Source: an uncultured Clostridia bacterium (GTDB lineage: Bacteria; Bacillota; Clostridia; Christensenellales; Aristaeellaceae). Taken from it: a DNA stretch of 64,000 nt. Numbering within the stretch: position 1 is the first letter of the stretch; every line of letters starts with the position of its first letter. Where the stretch lies: contig CALVKT010000027.1 of the NCBI GenBank assembly GCA_944333055.1, positions 1-64,000 on the forward strand, written 5' to 3'. The notes under the pieces were generated by a model, which did not search any database, was not told the DNA's origin, and worked only from the letters and a program-made list of their open reading frames with translations. This document shows positions 25,080 through 34,076 of this stretch, piece by piece. Both the position numbers and the translations under genes were made by a program.

Positions 25080-25334
25080 ATGAAATCCGTGAATATCCGC
25101 CTGACGATGATGACCGACCATGTCAAGAACTTCGTGAGTCTCGTCAACCGTTTCCCGTATGATATGGACCTGCGCTCCGGCCGCTACGTGGTGGACGCCA
25201 AGTCGATTCTGGGCATCTTCTCGATCGATCTGTCCCGCCCCATCCGCATGGACATCTACAGCGACGACTGCGACGATCTGCTCGAAGCCCTGGGCGACTA
25301 TGTGGTCAAGGACGACGGGGAGCAGGAAGCCTGA
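25080..25334 (+). CDS. HPr-like protein lacking the phosphorylatable histidine
   Basis: 84 residues with the HPr fold signature SGRYVVDAKSILGIFSIDLS (residues 33-52). The segment that would carry the active-site His of HPr (HARPA) instead reads NRFPYDMDLR, so PTS phosphotransfer is unlikely. Similar degenerate HPr-like proteins occur in Clostridia, with unknown, probably regulatory, roles. AAGGAAGGG lies 9 nt before the ATG. The stop overlaps an ATG of the next gene. Confidence 0.8.
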   Translation: MKSVNIRLTMMTDHVKNFVSLVNRFPYDMDLRSGRYVVDAKSILGIFSIDLSRPIRMDIYSDDCDDLLEALGDYVVKDDGEQEA

Positions 25335-25357
25335 TGCCGGCTGCGGGAGGTGCGCCT

Positions 25358-25927
25358 GTGTTTGATGTGCATGCCACGGAAGAAGAGGACAAGCTCGTGC
25401 TGCTGTGCGCGCTTGATCAGTTGGGCGGCTGCACGGAAGAACAGCTGCTGCGCTTTGTGGTGGAGACGTCGCTGCAGAGCCAGTTCCAGTTTTATCTGGC
25501 GCTCTCCAGCCTCAAGGAAGCGGGCTTCGTGCGCGAATCGCGCCATCTGGAGGGCATGCTGCTCATCCTCACGCCGCAGGGCCGCCAGAGCATGGAGATG
25601 TTTGCTTCGCGCATCCGCGCCTCTCAGCAGGAGAAGCTGCGCGAACACGGCGCCGCATGGCGCCGCCGCGTGCGCGACGAGCTCTCCACGCCCGCGCAGT
25701 ACGCGCCCAGCGGCAGCGGCTATGCCGTGACGCTGCGCGCGCTGGAATCCGGCGAGGAGATCTTCTCCATGACGCTCACCGCTGCCACCAAGGCGCAGGC
25801 CAAGCGCTTCTGCGCGCGCTGGCCGCATAAGGCCCCGCAGCTCTATCAGACGATCATGGGCGAGCTGGGCGAGGCCGAGGAGGACGCGCAGGAAAACCGG
25901 AAGGACGCGCCGGAGGACGACGCCTGA
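25358..25927 (+). CDS. DUF4364 family protein
   Basis: 189 residues from the GTG at 25358, which has GGGAGG 7 nt upstream. An in-frame ATG at 25334 overlapping the previous stop is the alternative. The first half looks like a winged-helix fold (EDKLVLLCALDQLGGCTEEQ, FYLALSSLKEAGFVRE, LTPQGRQSM). The second half is a beta-strand-rich domain with an acidic tail. The family is common in Clostridia and uncharacterised; a regulatory role is inferred from the fold. Confidence 0.75.
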   Translation: MFDVHATEEEDKLVLLCALDQLGGCTEEQLLRFVVETSLQSQFQFYLALSSLKEAGFVRESRHLEGMLLILTPQGRQSMEMFASRIRASQQEKLREHGAAWRRRVRDELSTPAQYAPSGSGYAVTLRALESGEEIFSMTLTAATKAQAKRFCARWPHKAPQLYQTIMGELGEAEEDAQENRKDAPEDDA

Positions 25928-25956
25928 GCGCCGGCGGTCGACAAAAGCGAAACATG

Positions 25957-25995
25957 AGAAAAGAGCCGCACCGGGGAAGGAAGCGGCTCTTTTCT
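25957..25995 (+). terminator. Terminator after the DUF4364 gene
   Basis: 13-bp perfect stem (25957-25969 with 25983-25995, AGAAAAGAGCCGC/GCGGCTCTTTTCT). The A/T ends make it usable in both directions. Confidence 0.8.
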
Positions 25996-26199
25996 GCGGA
26001 AGGGAATAAATGAGGAAGGGGAAAAAGGAAGATACGCACCTTCGCACGGAGGGGAGAGACGAAGGCGGCAAAGGAAGAATGGGGGTTCTTCCTTTGTGCC
26101 CTCAGTATACCGGAGAAATGTGACGAAAATATGATGAAAACGGGAAAAAGCTGCGCGCAATCTGCGGCGGTCAATGGCGAAAAGCGGCGGAAATGACGA

Positions 26200-26228
26200 T
26201 TGTCTATCGGCGCGACTTGTGTTACACT
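26200..26228 (+). promoter_or_regulatory. Promoter of the membrane protein-rqcP-ispDF operon
   Basis: TTGTCT (26200-26205), 17-nt spacer and TACACT (26223-26228), 29 nt before the GTG start. Confidence 0.55.
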
Positions 26229-26257
26229 GACAGGAAAGGACGAAGGGAGGCGCGCGC

Positions 26258-27847
26258 GTGCACGAGGGCGGAAAGCGCAGGGGTGCTGTCATCCTGCTGG
26301 GTGGCGCGATGTACGCGCTGCTGGCGAGCTTTGGCTGGCAGGCCGAGCACCTTCAGACGGGCAAGCCCGCGATGGCGCTGCTCGTGGCGGCGGCGCTGCT
26401 GCTGCCCGCGACGGCGGCGCTGCGGCTGCTGCTGCGCAGGAGCGAGCAAAGCGCGCGCGCCCCGCGCATCGCCGGCGTCTTTTCCGCAAAGAGGGCGTTC
26501 GCGCTGATCCTGCTGTGCTACGTGCCGATGTTCGCCGTCACATTCCCCGGCTCGTTTGCCTACGACGTGCCCTTTCAGCTCGAACAGGTGTTCACCGGCC
26601 GGTATTCGACGCACCATCCGCTGCTGCACACGCTGCTGCTGGGCGGCTGCGTGGCGCTGGGCCGTGCGCTGGGCAGCATCAATCTGGGCGCGGCGCTCTA
26701 CACCGTCTTGCAGATGACGGCGCTGGCGGCCTGCTTCGCGCAGACCTGCGCTTCTATCGCGCGCCAGAGCGGCGCGCGCGCGGCGCGGCGCAGCGCGGTG
26801 TTCTTCGGGCTCTATCCGCTGCACATGATGATGGCCGTCAATGCGACGAAGGACGTGCTCTTCTCCGGCCTGTTCGCGCTGACGCTGGCGCTGCTGCGCG
26901 AGGCGATGACGGGCAGGCGCATCGATGCGCGGCTGGGCGCGGGCATCGCGCTGAGCGGCGCGGGCATGATGCTCCTGCGCCACAACGCGCTCTACGCCGT
27001 CGCCGTCTGGCTGGCGCTGCTGCTGGCGGCATACAGGCGGCGCGCGCTGCGGCTGGCGGGCGTGACGGCGCTGGCGGCCGCGCTGTGCGTGGGCGCAAAC
27101 GGCGCGATGCGATTGGCGACGGGCGCGCAGCAGGGCGATCCGAGCGAGATGCTCTCCTGGCCGATTCAGCAGCTCGCGCGCGCGCGCAACCTGCACGGCG
27201 ACCGGCTCACGCAGGCGGAGAAGGACGCCATCGACGAGATCATGCCCGGAGAGAGCTGGCGGCTGTACGACCCCACGATCTCCGATCCGGTCAAGTTCGA
27301 GTTCGACACGCAGGCGTTTTTGGATGATGCGGGACGGTATGTGCGCGTGTATCTGTCCGTCGGGCGCAAGTGCCCGCAGGCGTATCTGGACGCGGTGCTC
27401 AAGCACACGTATGCCTTCTGGTATCCCTACGGCGAATACGGCGTGTCGGGATACTATTTGCAGATGGGCATCACGGATCAATACTACGAATGGTGCGACT
27501 TTGAGCGCATCCACAGCCAGAGCCTGCTGCCGCGCGTGCTTGCCTCGCTGAGCTGGCGCTTTGGCGCGCAGGGCGCGATGCAGATCCCGGTGATCGGCTA
27601 TCTGTTCAACATGGGCGTGATCGCCTGGGCGATGCTCTATTTCGCGCTGCGGGAGGCGTACCTGGGCCGGTGGATGTCGTTTGCCTGCGCGCTGCTGGCC
27701 GTGCTGCTCTGGGGCACGTACCTGCTCGGCCCGGTGATGGCGGGCCGCTACATCTATCCGTTTGTCTGCTGCCTGCCGGTGCTCGCGGCGCATCCGCGGG
27801 CGGCCTGCGGCGGTCAGGCGCAATCGATGAAGGAGGAAAAGCGATGA
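26258..27847 (+). CDS. Polytopic membrane protein, DUF6020-like
   Basis: 529 residues with about ten to twelve membrane segments. The motifs [15 protein letters not shown] and [14 protein letters not shown], followed by NATKDVLF, are typical of a clostridial integral-membrane family (DUF6020-like), probably related to GT-C type glycosyltransferases. A soluble extracytoplasmic loop lies at about residues 290-400. GGGAGG is 7 nt before the GTG. The stop overlaps rqcP by ATGA. Enzymatic activity is not established; the GT-C relation is inference. Confidence 0.7.
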   Translation: MHEGGKRRGAVILLGGAMYALLASFGWQAEHLQTGKPAMALLVAAALLLPATAALRLLLRRSEQSARAPRIAGVFSAKRAFALILLCYVPMFAVTFPGSFAYDVPFQLEQVFTGRYSTHHPLLHTLLLGGCVALGRALGSINLGAALYTVLQMTALAACFAQTCASIARQSGARAARRSAVFFGLYPLHMMMAVNATKDVLFSGLFALTLALLREAMTGRRIDARLGAGIALSGAGMMLLRHNALYAVAVWLALLLAAYRRRALRLAGVTALAAALCVGANGAMRLATGAQQGDPSEMLSWPIQQLARARNLHGDRLTQAEKDAIDEIMPGESWRLYDPTISDPVKFEFDTQAFLDDAGRYVRVYLSVGRKCPQAYLDAVLKHTYAFWYPYGEYGVSGYYLQMGITDQYYEWCDFERIHSQSLLPRVLASLSWRFGAQGAMQIPVIGYLFNMGVIAWAMLYFALREAYLGRWMSFACALLAVLLWGTYLLGPVMAGRYIYPFVCCLPVLAAHPRAACGGQAQSMKEEKR

Positions 27848-28098
27848 GACTCGACAAATACCTGAAGGTGTCGCGCATCATCAAGCGGCGCACGGTCGCC
27901 AAGGAGGCGTCCGAGGGCGGGCGCGTGAGCATCAACGGCAAGCCGGCCAAGCCGGCCAGCGAGGTGAAGGCGGGCGACGTGCTGGAGATCCGCTTCGGCG
28001 AGAAGACGGCGAAGTTCCGCGTGCTGCAAGTCGCCGAGACGGTGCGCAAGAACGACGCGGCGCTCATGTACGAGCTGCTGGAAGGCGAGGAAATGTGA
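27844..28098 (+). CDS. rqcP: S4-domain RNA-binding protein RqcP (YabO)
   Basis: 84 residues, essentially one S4 domain: [20 protein letters not shown] then [20 protein letters not shown]. RqcP binds the 50S-peptidyl-tRNA complex with RqcH and supports alanine tailing in ribosome quality control. The N-terminal sequence is characteristic. It overlaps both neighbours by 4 or 1 nt. Confidence 0.88.
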   Translation: MRLDKYLKVSRIIKRRTVAKEASEGGRVSINGKPAKPASEVKAGDVLEIRFGEKTAKFRVLQVAETVRKNDAALMYELLEGEEM

Positions 28099-29270
28099 TG
28101 GTTGCGGCGGTGATTGTGGCGGCGGGCCGGGGCGCACGCATGGGCCTTGCGCGCAACAAGGTGCTCTATCCGCTTTGCGGCGTGCCCGTCGTGGCGCGCA
28201 CGGTACGCGCCTTTGAGGAGACGGGGCTGTTTGACGGCGGCATCGTCGTGGTCACGGGCGAGGAGGACATGGCGCAGATGCGAAGCCTGCTGCCGGGCGC
28301 GGTCATCGTGCCGGGCGGCGCGGACAGGCAGGAGAGCGTGCGCCGGGGCGTAGAGGCCTGCAACCCGGCGGCGGACATCATCGCCATTCACGACGGCGCG
28401 CGGCCGCTGGTCACGCGCGAAGTGATTGCGCGCACGATCGACAGCGCGCGGCGCTTTGGCAGCGGCGTGGCGGCGGTGGCGCTCAAGGACACGGTCAAGC
28501 GCGTGGACGCGCAGGGCTGCGTCGTGAAGACGCCCCCGCGCGACGCGCTGCGCGCCGTGCAGACGCCCCAGACGTTTGACGCGGCGCTCATCCGCGCGGC
28601 GCACGCGCGCTTTGCCGAAGGCAAGGACGGCCGGCGCGCTACGGACGACGCCATGCTCGCCGAGTGGATGGGCCACACGGTGCATCTGACGCAGGGCGAC
28701 GTGGAGAACATCAAGCTGACCACGCCGGAGGACATGCTGCTCGCCGGGCAGGTGCTCATCCGCCGGGGCGAGGCACAGGAGAGGGAGGAACGGACGATGC
28801 GCATCGGACACGGATACGACGTGCACAGGCTGGTAGAGGGCCGCAGGCTGATCCTGTGCGGCGTGGACATCCCGCACACGCTGGGGCTGCTGGGCCACAG
28901 CGACGCGGACGTGGCCTACCACGCGCTGATGGACGCGCTGCTGGGCGCGGCGGCGCTGGGCGACATCGGCCGTCACTTTCCGGACACCGACGAGCGCTAC
29001 CGGGGCGCGGACTCCGGCAGGCTGCTCGATCACGTCGTGGCGCTGCTGCATGAGCGCGGCTACGCCGTGGGCAATGTGGATGTGACGATCATCGCGCAGC
29101 GGCCCAAGCTCAAGGACTACATCGACGCGATGCGCGCAAACGTCGCCGCGCACCTGCGTGTGGACATCGAATGCGTGAACGTGAAGGCGACGACGACCGA
29201 GAAGCTGGGCTTTGAGGGCGAGGGGCTGGGCATCTCCGCGCACGCCGTGGCCTGCATCGAGCGGGCATAA
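28098..29270 (+). CDS. ispDF: Bifunctional IspD/IspF of the MEP isoprenoid pathway
   Basis: 390 residues. The N-terminal cytidylyltransferase (1-225) has [20 protein letters not shown] and [10 protein letters not shown]. The C-terminal MEcPP synthase (about 235-390) has [33 protein letters not shown] and [14 protein letters not shown]. The fusion performs steps 3 and 5 of the MEP pathway. The ATG at 28098 is preferred (GAGG 8 nt upstream) over the GTG at 28095. IspE, which catalyses the intervening step, is not in the window. Confidence 0.95.
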   Translation: MVAAVIVAAGRGARMGLARNKVLYPLCGVPVVARTVRAFEETGLFDGGIVVVTGEEDMAQMRSLLPGAVIVPGGADRQESVRRGVEACNPAADIIAIHDGARPLVTREVIARTIDSARRFGSGVAAVALKDTVKRVDAQGCVVKTPPRDALRAVQTPQTFDAALIRAAHARFAEGKDGRRATDDAMLAEWMGHTVHLTQGDVENIKLTTPEDMLLAGQVLIRRGEAQEREERTMRIGHGYDVHRLVEGRRLILCGVDIPHTLGLLGHSDADVAYHALMDALLGAAALGDIGRHFPDTDERYRGADSGRLLDHVVALLHERGYAVGNVDVTIIAQRPKLKDYIDAMRANVAAHLRVDIECVNVKATTTEKLGFEGEGLGISAHAVACIERA

Positions 29271-29280
29271 GGGGCGCGCA

Positions 29281-29901
29281 TTGGCAAGGAGAAGGAAGAA
29301 GCGGCGCAGCCCGCTTGCCGCGCTGGCGGATGCGCTGCTCTCGCTGATGGATTGGCTGTGCGAGACGGCTTCAGCGGCGCTGGTGGCGCTGCTGCGCGCG
29401 CTGGGGCGGGGGCTGCTGGGCCTGCTGCGCGGGACCGCCCGGGCGCTGATGGCCGCATGCCGGCTGCTCGTGGGCGTGCCGCTGCGGCTTGTGCGCAGGC
29501 TGACGGCGCGCGGCGACGCGCAGCGCTGCCTGCGGCTCAATGGCGCGGAGTTTGAGCGCTACGTCGCGCTGCTGCTTGCGGACAACGGCTTTGAGCACGT
29601 CGTACAGACCAAGGGCAGCGGCGATCAGGGCGCGGACATCCTCGCCGAGCGCGGCGGCAGCAAATACGCCATCCAGTGCAAGAACTACGCCGGAACGGTG
29701 GGCAACGCCGCCGTGCAGGAGGTCTACGCCGGGGCGCAGTTCTACGGCTGCGACCGGGCGGCGGTGATCTGCCCGGGCGAATTCACGCGCGGGGCGAAGG
29801 AGCTGGCCAGGTCCACGGGCGTGCTGCTCTGGGACGGCAGAAAGCTCTCGCGGATGATGAAGATCAGCGGCAGGCGGCCGCATCACCGCGAAAATGCTTG
29901 A
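29281..29901 (+). CDS. Mrr-like restriction endonuclease domain protein with hydrophobic N-terminus
   Basis: 206 residues from TTG 29281, with AAGGGG 6 nt upstream. Residues 1-90 are a basic start (ARRRKKRR) and Leu/Ala-rich, possibly amphipathic or membrane-associated helices. Residues 92-200 are an Mrr-type nuclease: FERYVALLLADNGFEHV, the catalytic GDQGADILAERGGSKYAIQCKNY (D...QxK), then QEVYAGAQFYGCDRAAVI. Stand-alone proteins of this layout are common in Bacillota and need not be restriction enzymes; no methyltransferase is nearby. Confidence 0.78.
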   Translation: MARRRKKRRSPLAALADALLSLMDWLCETASAALVALLRALGRGLLGLLRGTARALMAACRLLVGVPLRLVRRLTARGDAQRCLRLNGAEFERYVALLLADNGFEHVVQTKGSGDQGADILAERGGSKYAIQCKNYAGTVGNAAVQEVYAGAQFYGCDRAAVICPGEFTRGAKELARSTGVLLWDGRKLSRMMKISGRRPHHRENA

Positions 29902-29926
29902 CAAATCAGGGCTGCTTTAGTATGAT
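29898..29926 (+). promoter_or_regulatory. glyS promoter
   Basis: Perfect TTGACA (29898-29903), 17-nt spacer and TATGAT (29921-29926), overlapping the 3' end of the Mrr-like gene. Confidence 0.7.
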
Positions 29927-29932
29927 AACGGT

Positions 29933-30099
29933 GTTGCGTGCGATGAGGGGGTTGGCAGCCCGGAGCGGCGCATGAACGAAATAAAAAAGTGGACGCGCCC
30001 CGGCGCGTCAACAAGGGTGGAACCGCGGAAGGATGCCTTTCGTCCCTTGAATCCATGCGAAGGGCGGATTCGGGACAGCGCCTTCGCGCGGTTCCTTTT
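29933..30099 (+). promoter_or_regulatory. T-box leader of glyS
   Basis: The conserved T-box AAGGGTGGAACCGCG is at 30013-30027. Its GGAACCGCG can pair with CGCGGTTCC (30087-30095), followed by TTTTC, forming the terminator alternative to the antiterminator. Uncharged tRNA-Gly should stabilise read-through. The leader is short, as in glycine T-boxes. I could not fix the specifier codon with certainty. Confidence 0.9.
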
Positions 30100-30140
30100 C
30101 GTGTCCCGCACCATCCGTACAGGCAAAGGAGAGAATTCTG

Positions 30141-31523
30141 ATGGCGGAGATCACCATGGACAAGATCGTGGCACTGTGCAAGGGCCGCGGCTTCATCTTC
30201 CCGGGCAGCGAAATCTACGGCGGCCTGGCCAACAGCTGGGACTACGGCCCGCTGGGCGTGGAATTCAAGAACAACGTCAAGCGCGCGTGGTGGAAGAAGT
30301 TCGTGCAGGAGAACAAGTACAACGTGGGCCTGGACGCGGCGATCCTGATGAACCGCGAGGTCTGGGTGGCCTCCGGCCACGTCGGCGGCTTCAACGACCC
30401 GCTGATGGACTGCAAGGCCTGCAAGGCGCGCTTCCGCGCGGACAAACTGATTGAGGACTACACCAACGGCGCGCAGACCGGCGACGGCTGGAGCAACGCG
30501 GAGCTGGAGGCGTACATCGCCGACCACGACGGCATCGTCTGCCCGGTGTGCGGCAAGAAGGACTTCACCGGCATCCGCCAGTTCAACCTGATGTTCAAGA
30601 CCCACGCGGGCGTGACCGAGACGTCCGCCAACGAGATCTACCTGCGCCCGGAGACCGCGCAGGGCATCTTCGTCAACTTCAACAACGTGATGCGCTCCAC
30701 CCGCAAGAAGCTGCCCGCCGGCATCGCGCAGATCGGCAAGAGCTTCCGCAACGAGATTACGCCGGGCAACTTCATCTTCCGCGTGCGCGAGTTTGAGCAG
30801 ATGGAGCTGGAGATCTTCTGCAAGCCGGGCACCGATCTCGAATGGTTTGATTACTGGCGCTCCTTCTGCCGCGACTGGCTGCTGGGCCTGGGCATCAAGG
30901 CGGAGAACCTGCGCCTGCGCGACCACGAGCCGGAAAAGCTGGCCTTCTACTCCAAGGCGACGACCGACTTCGAGTTCCTCTTCCCGTTCGGCTGGGGCGA
31001 GCTCTGGGGCATCGCCGACCGCACCGATTACGACCTCAAGCAGCATCAGGAACATTCCGGCAAGTCCATGGAGTACATGGACCCGGTGACCAACGAGCGC
31101 TTCATCCCCTACTGCATCGAGCCGTCTCTGGGCGTGGACCGCATGGTGCTCGCGTTCCTGTGCAACGCCTACGAGGAGCAGGAGCTGGAGGGCGGCGACG
31201 TGCGCAACGTGCTGCACCTGCATCCGGCGCTGGCGCCGTTTAAGTGCGCCGTGCTTCCGCTGCAGAAGAACAAGCTGGGCGCCCTGGCAACCGAGGTCTA
31301 CGAGAAGCTCGCGGGGCACTTCATGGTCGATTACGACGAGACCGGCTCCATCGGCAAGCGCTATCGCCGTCAGGACGAGATCGGCACGCCGTACTGCGTG
31401 ACGGTCGACTTCGACACGCAGGAAACCGGCGTGGTCACCGTCCGCGACCGCGACACCATGACGCAGGACAAGGTGCATGTGGACGACCTGGTCGCCTACA
31501 TCAGCGAAAAGATCGCATACTGA
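30141..31523 (+). CDS. glyS: Glycine--tRNA ligase (dimeric class II type)
   Basis: 460 residues, the alpha2 type GlyRS that charges tRNA-Gly. The N-terminal [27 protein letters not shown] is diagnostic. Class II motif 2 ([23 protein letters not shown]) and motif 3 ([14 protein letters not shown]) are present. A zinc-like insertion has CKACKARF and CPVCGK. The C-terminal anticodon-binding domain ends near residue 455. Controlled by the T-box leader upstream. Confidence 0.97.
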   Translation: MAEITMDKIVALCKGRGFIFPGSEIYGGLANSWDYGPLGVEFKNNVKRAWWKKFVQENKYNVGLDAAILMNREVWVASGHVGGFNDPLMDCKACKARFRADKLIEDYTNGAQTGDGWSNAELEAYIADHDGIVCPVCGKKDFTGIRQFNLMFKTHAGVTETSANEIYLRPETAQGIFVNFNNVMRSTRKKLPAGIAQIGKSFRNEITPGNFIFRVREFEQMELEIFCKPGTDLEWFDYWRSFCRDWLLGLGIKAENLRLRDHEPEKLAFYSKATTDFEFLFPFGWGELWGIADRTDYDLKQHQEHSGKSMEYMDPVTNERFIPYCIEPSLGVDRMVLAFLCNAYEEQELEGGDVRNVLHLHPALAPFKCAVLPLQKNKLGALATEVYEKLAGHFMVDYDETGSIGKRYRRQDEIGTPYCVTVDFDTQETGVVTVRDRDTMTQDKVHVDDLVAYISEKIAY

Positions 31524-31591
31524 TACAAAAGCTGCCGACATGACGCCATGCCCGGCGGCTTTTCTTTGAACAGGGAGAGGAGGGAGACATC

Positions 31592-32008
31592 GTGCTCAGC
31601 ATGCTGCTGCGGGAGATGACCATGATCATGGCGCAGGTGCACGATTCGCTCATGCGCCTCAACGACGGCTTCGAGCTGCGCCTGGACGACAAGGACTGGC
31701 ACTTCATCATCATGGCGGTGCTGGCCATGGCGCTCTTCGCCGTCGTGCACGCGGTCTTCACCCGCCTGGCCAGGTGGAGCATCACGGCGGTGTCCTTCAT
31801 CTACGTCTTTACGGTGATGGCCGTGCTGGGCTTTGCCATCGAGATCGGCCAGCGCATCACCGGCACGGGAGAGATGGACTTTGCGGACATCGTCGCAGGG
31901 CTCTACGGCGTGCTGGCGTTCTTCGCGGTGTACACGGGCTACCGGCTGATCAAGCTGCTGGTCGCGGCGCTCATGCGCCGGGCTGGATCGCGAAGGCGCA
32001 GGGATTGA
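31592..32008 (+). CDS. VanZ-like small membrane protein
   Basis: 138 residues with three or four membrane helices. EIGQRITGTGEMDFADIVAGLYG resembles the conserved acidic motif of VanZ-like proteins (E..Q.....DF.DI..N..G). VanZ proteins are linked to glycopeptide tolerance, but most homologues are uncharacterised. The GTG at 31592 follows AGGAGGGAGA by about 5 nt. It may be co-transcribed with glyS, 68 nt upstream. Confidence 0.6.
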   Translation: MLSMLLREMTMIMAQVHDSLMRLNDGFELRLDDKDWHFIIMAVLAMALFAVVHAVFTRLARWSITAVSFIYVFTVMAVLGFAIEIGQRITGTGEMDFADIVAGLYGVLAFFAVYTGYRLIKLLVAALMRRAGSRRRRD

Positions 32009-32033
32009 CGCGCATAAACACGAACAAATGTTC

Positions 32034-32062
32034 TTGTCAAGCGGCGGAAGATGTGGTATAAT
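32034..32062 (+). promoter_or_regulatory. Upstream promoter of the rimO operon
   Basis: TTGTCA (32034-32039), 17-nt spacer and TATAAT (32057-32062). A second promoter lies 95 nt downstream. Confidence 0.65.
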
Positions 32063-32085
32063 ACGGCCGTGCAGGGGGAAATTGC

Positions 32086-32124
32086 GCGCCCCGCCCGCGC
32101 GGCGTGCGCCCCGCCCGCGCGGCG
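32086..32124. repeat. 20-bp-period tandem repeat between the two rimO promoters
   Basis: Two exact 19-bp copies (32086-32104 and 32106-32124) of a GC-only unit containing CCCCGCCCGCGC, within the transcript of the upstream promoter. Confidence 0.65.
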
Positions 32125-32128
32125 GTCC

Positions 32129-32157
32129 TTGTATTTGCGGTGCGGGCGTGATACAAT
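32129..32157 (+). promoter_or_regulatory. Downstream promoter of the rimO operon
   Basis: TTGTAT (32129-32134), 17-nt spacer and TACAAT (32152-32157), about 50 nt before the rimO TTG start. Confidence 0.6.
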
Positions 32158-32207
32158 GAATTGAATCCATCGCACATCGATGTCACATATAAAAAAGGAG
32201 AACCGAA

Positions 32208-33518
32208 TTGGCAACGACAGTAGGCTTGATCTCTCTGGGCTGCAGCAAGAACCGCGTGGACTCCGAGCAGGCGCTCGGCGTGCTGCGCGCGCGCGGCTAT
32301 CAGATCGTATCCGACCCGGCCCGCGCCGAGGTCATCATCGTCAACACATGCGGGTTCATCCAGTCCGCCAAGGAGGAGGCCATCGCCACCCTCTTTGAGA
32401 TGGCGGCATACAAGCAGACGGGCAAGTGCCGCCTGCTGGCGGCCACAGGCTGCTTCGCCCAGCGCTATCCGGAGGCCATCCGGGAGGAGATGCCTGAGGT
32501 GGACGTGATCATGGGCGTCAACGAGTATGAGAAGCTCGATCAGGCGATTCAGGAGGCGATGGCCGGCGCGCGCCCCGTGTACGTGCAGGACGACGGCCAC
32601 TGCTTTGAGGCGGGCCGCGTGCTGACCACGCCGCCCTACAGCGCCTACATCCGCATCGGCGAGGGCTGCGACAACTGCTGCTCGTACTGCGCGATTCCGC
32701 TGATCCGCGGCGGCTACCGCAGCCGCCCGAAGGCGTTCATCCTTGAGGAAGTCAAGCGCCTCGTCTCCCAGGGCGTCAAGGAGTTCACGCTCATCTCGCA
32801 GGACACCACGCGCTACGGCACGGACTGGGGCGGGGAGAGCCGCCTGCCGGAGCTCATTGAGGAGATTGCGGCGATTCCCGGCGTCGCGTGGCTGCGCACG
32901 CTCTACTGCTATCCCGAACGCGTGGACGACCGGCTGCTGGACACCATCGCGCGGCTGCCCAACGTCTGCAAGTACCTCGACCTGCCGATGCAGCACATCA
33001 GCCAGCACGTGCTCGACGACATGAACCGCACCGACACCAGCGCGCACATCCGCGAGATCTGCCGCAAGTTCAAAGCGCGCGGCATGATGCTGCGCACCAC
33101 GCTGATGGTCGGATTTCCGGGCGAGACGGACGCGGACTTTGAAGAGCTGATGGACTTCGTGCAGGAGGCGCAGTTTGGCCGCATGGGCGCGTTCACCTTC
33201 TCCCCGGAGGAGGGCACCGTCGCGGCGGACATGGACAATCAGGTGGAGGAAGCCGTCAAGCAGGCGCGATACGACGCGCTGATGACGCTGCAGCACGGCA
33301 TCTCGCTGGCGCAGAACAAGGCGCGCGTGGGCACGGTCTGCCGCGTGCTGGTGGAAAAGCGGCGCGGCAGGCGCTACGTGGGCCGCAGCGAGTTTGAGGC
33401 GCCGGAGACCGACGGCAACATCTACTTCGGCAGCGAGACGCCGTTGACAATCGGCGAATTTGTGGACGTGCGCATCACCGGCGCGCGGGCATATGACCTG
33501 ATGGGAGAGCGCGTATGA
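32208..33518 (+). CDS. rimO: Ribosomal protein S12 methylthiotransferase RimO
   Basis: 436 residues, a radical SAM methylthiotransferase acting on an aspartate of ribosomal protein S12. The N-terminal domain has three cluster cysteines (SLGCSKNRVDSE, NTCGFI, ATGCFAQ). The radical SAM motif is GEGCDNCCSYCAIP (CxxxCxxC). The C-terminal TRAM domain follows residue 370. The ISLGCSKNRVD start is characteristic of RimO rather than MiaB. The TTG at 32208 has AAAAGGAG 7 nt upstream. Confidence 0.96.
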   Translation: MATTVGLISLGCSKNRVDSEQALGVLRARGYQIVSDPARAEVIIVNTCGFIQSAKEEAIATLFEMAAYKQTGKCRLLAATGCFAQRYPEAIREEMPEVDVIMGVNEYEKLDQAIQEAMAGARPVYVQDDGHCFEAGRVLTTPPYSAYIRIGEGCDNCCSYCAIPLIRGGYRSRPKAFILEEVKRLVSQGVKEFTLISQDTTRYGTDWGGESRLPELIEEIAAIPGVAWLRTLYCYPERVDDRLLDTIARLPNVCKYLDLPMQHISQHVLDDMNRTDTSAHIREICRKFKARGMMLRTTLMVGFPGETDADFEELMDFVQEAQFGRMGAFTFSPEEGTVAADMDNQVEEAVKQARYDALMTLQHGISLAQNKARVGTVCRVLVEKRRGRRYVGRSEFEAPETDGNIYFGSETPLTIGEFVDVRITGARAYDLMGERV

Positions 33519-34060
33519 AAAGAATCATTTCGGGCATCATGGAACTCAACCTGCCCAACAAGCTGACGCTGCTGCGCATGGCGCTGGTGCCGGTGTATCT
33601 GGTGCTGCTCGCCTGCGGGCTGAACGTGCCGGCGCTGATCGTGTTCGCCGCCGCGTCGCTGACGGATATGCTCGACGGCAAGATCGCCCGCAAACACCAC
33701 CTCGTCACCAATTTTGGCAAATTCATGGACCCGATCGCCGACAAGCTGCTCACGCACACGGCGTTCATCCTGCTGTGCGCCATGGGCCGGCTGAACGTGG
33801 TGGCGTGCATCCTCTTCGTGGCGCGCGAGTTCGTCGTCTCCGGCTTGCGGCTGGTGGCCGTGGAGCAGGGGCACGTGATCGCCGCGGGCATGAGCGGCAA
33901 GATCAAGACCGTCCTGCAGATGGCGCTGGTCATGCTGCTCACCGTGATGCACGGCAATGTGCTCACCGATCTGGTGACGCTGGCGGCCGCCGCCATGACG
34001 CTCTACTCGATGGTCGAGTACGTCTGGCAGAACCGCGCCGTGCTGGGCGGGGCCAGGTGA
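33515..34060 (+). CDS. pgsA: CDP-diacylglycerol--glycerol-3-phosphate 3-phosphatidyltransferase
   Basis: 181 residues, an integral membrane enzyme of phosphatidylglycerol synthesis. The CDP-alcohol phosphotransferase motif is complete: LTDMLDGKIARKHHLVTNFGKFMDPIADK (D..DG..AR...G...D..D). About five or six membrane segments. The ATGA overlap with rimO is common in Clostridia. Confidence 0.95.
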   Translation: MKRIISGIMELNLPNKLTLLRMALVPVYLVLLACGLNVPALIVFAAASLTDMLDGKIARKHHLVTNFGKFMDPIADKLLTHTAFILLCAMGRLNVVACILFVAREFVVSGLRLVAVEQGHVIAAGMSGKIKTVLQMALVMLLTVMHGNVLTDLVTLAAAAMTLYSMVEYVWQNRAVLGGAR

Positions 34061-34076
34061 GATGGGAGGCGCGCGG

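Larger units (their letters stand above)
25928..26257. other. 330-nt intergenic region
   Basis: Contains the terminator at 25957-25995 and the promoter at 26200-26228. The purine-rich stretch between (26000-26110) codes for nothing recognisable. Confidence 0.5.
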
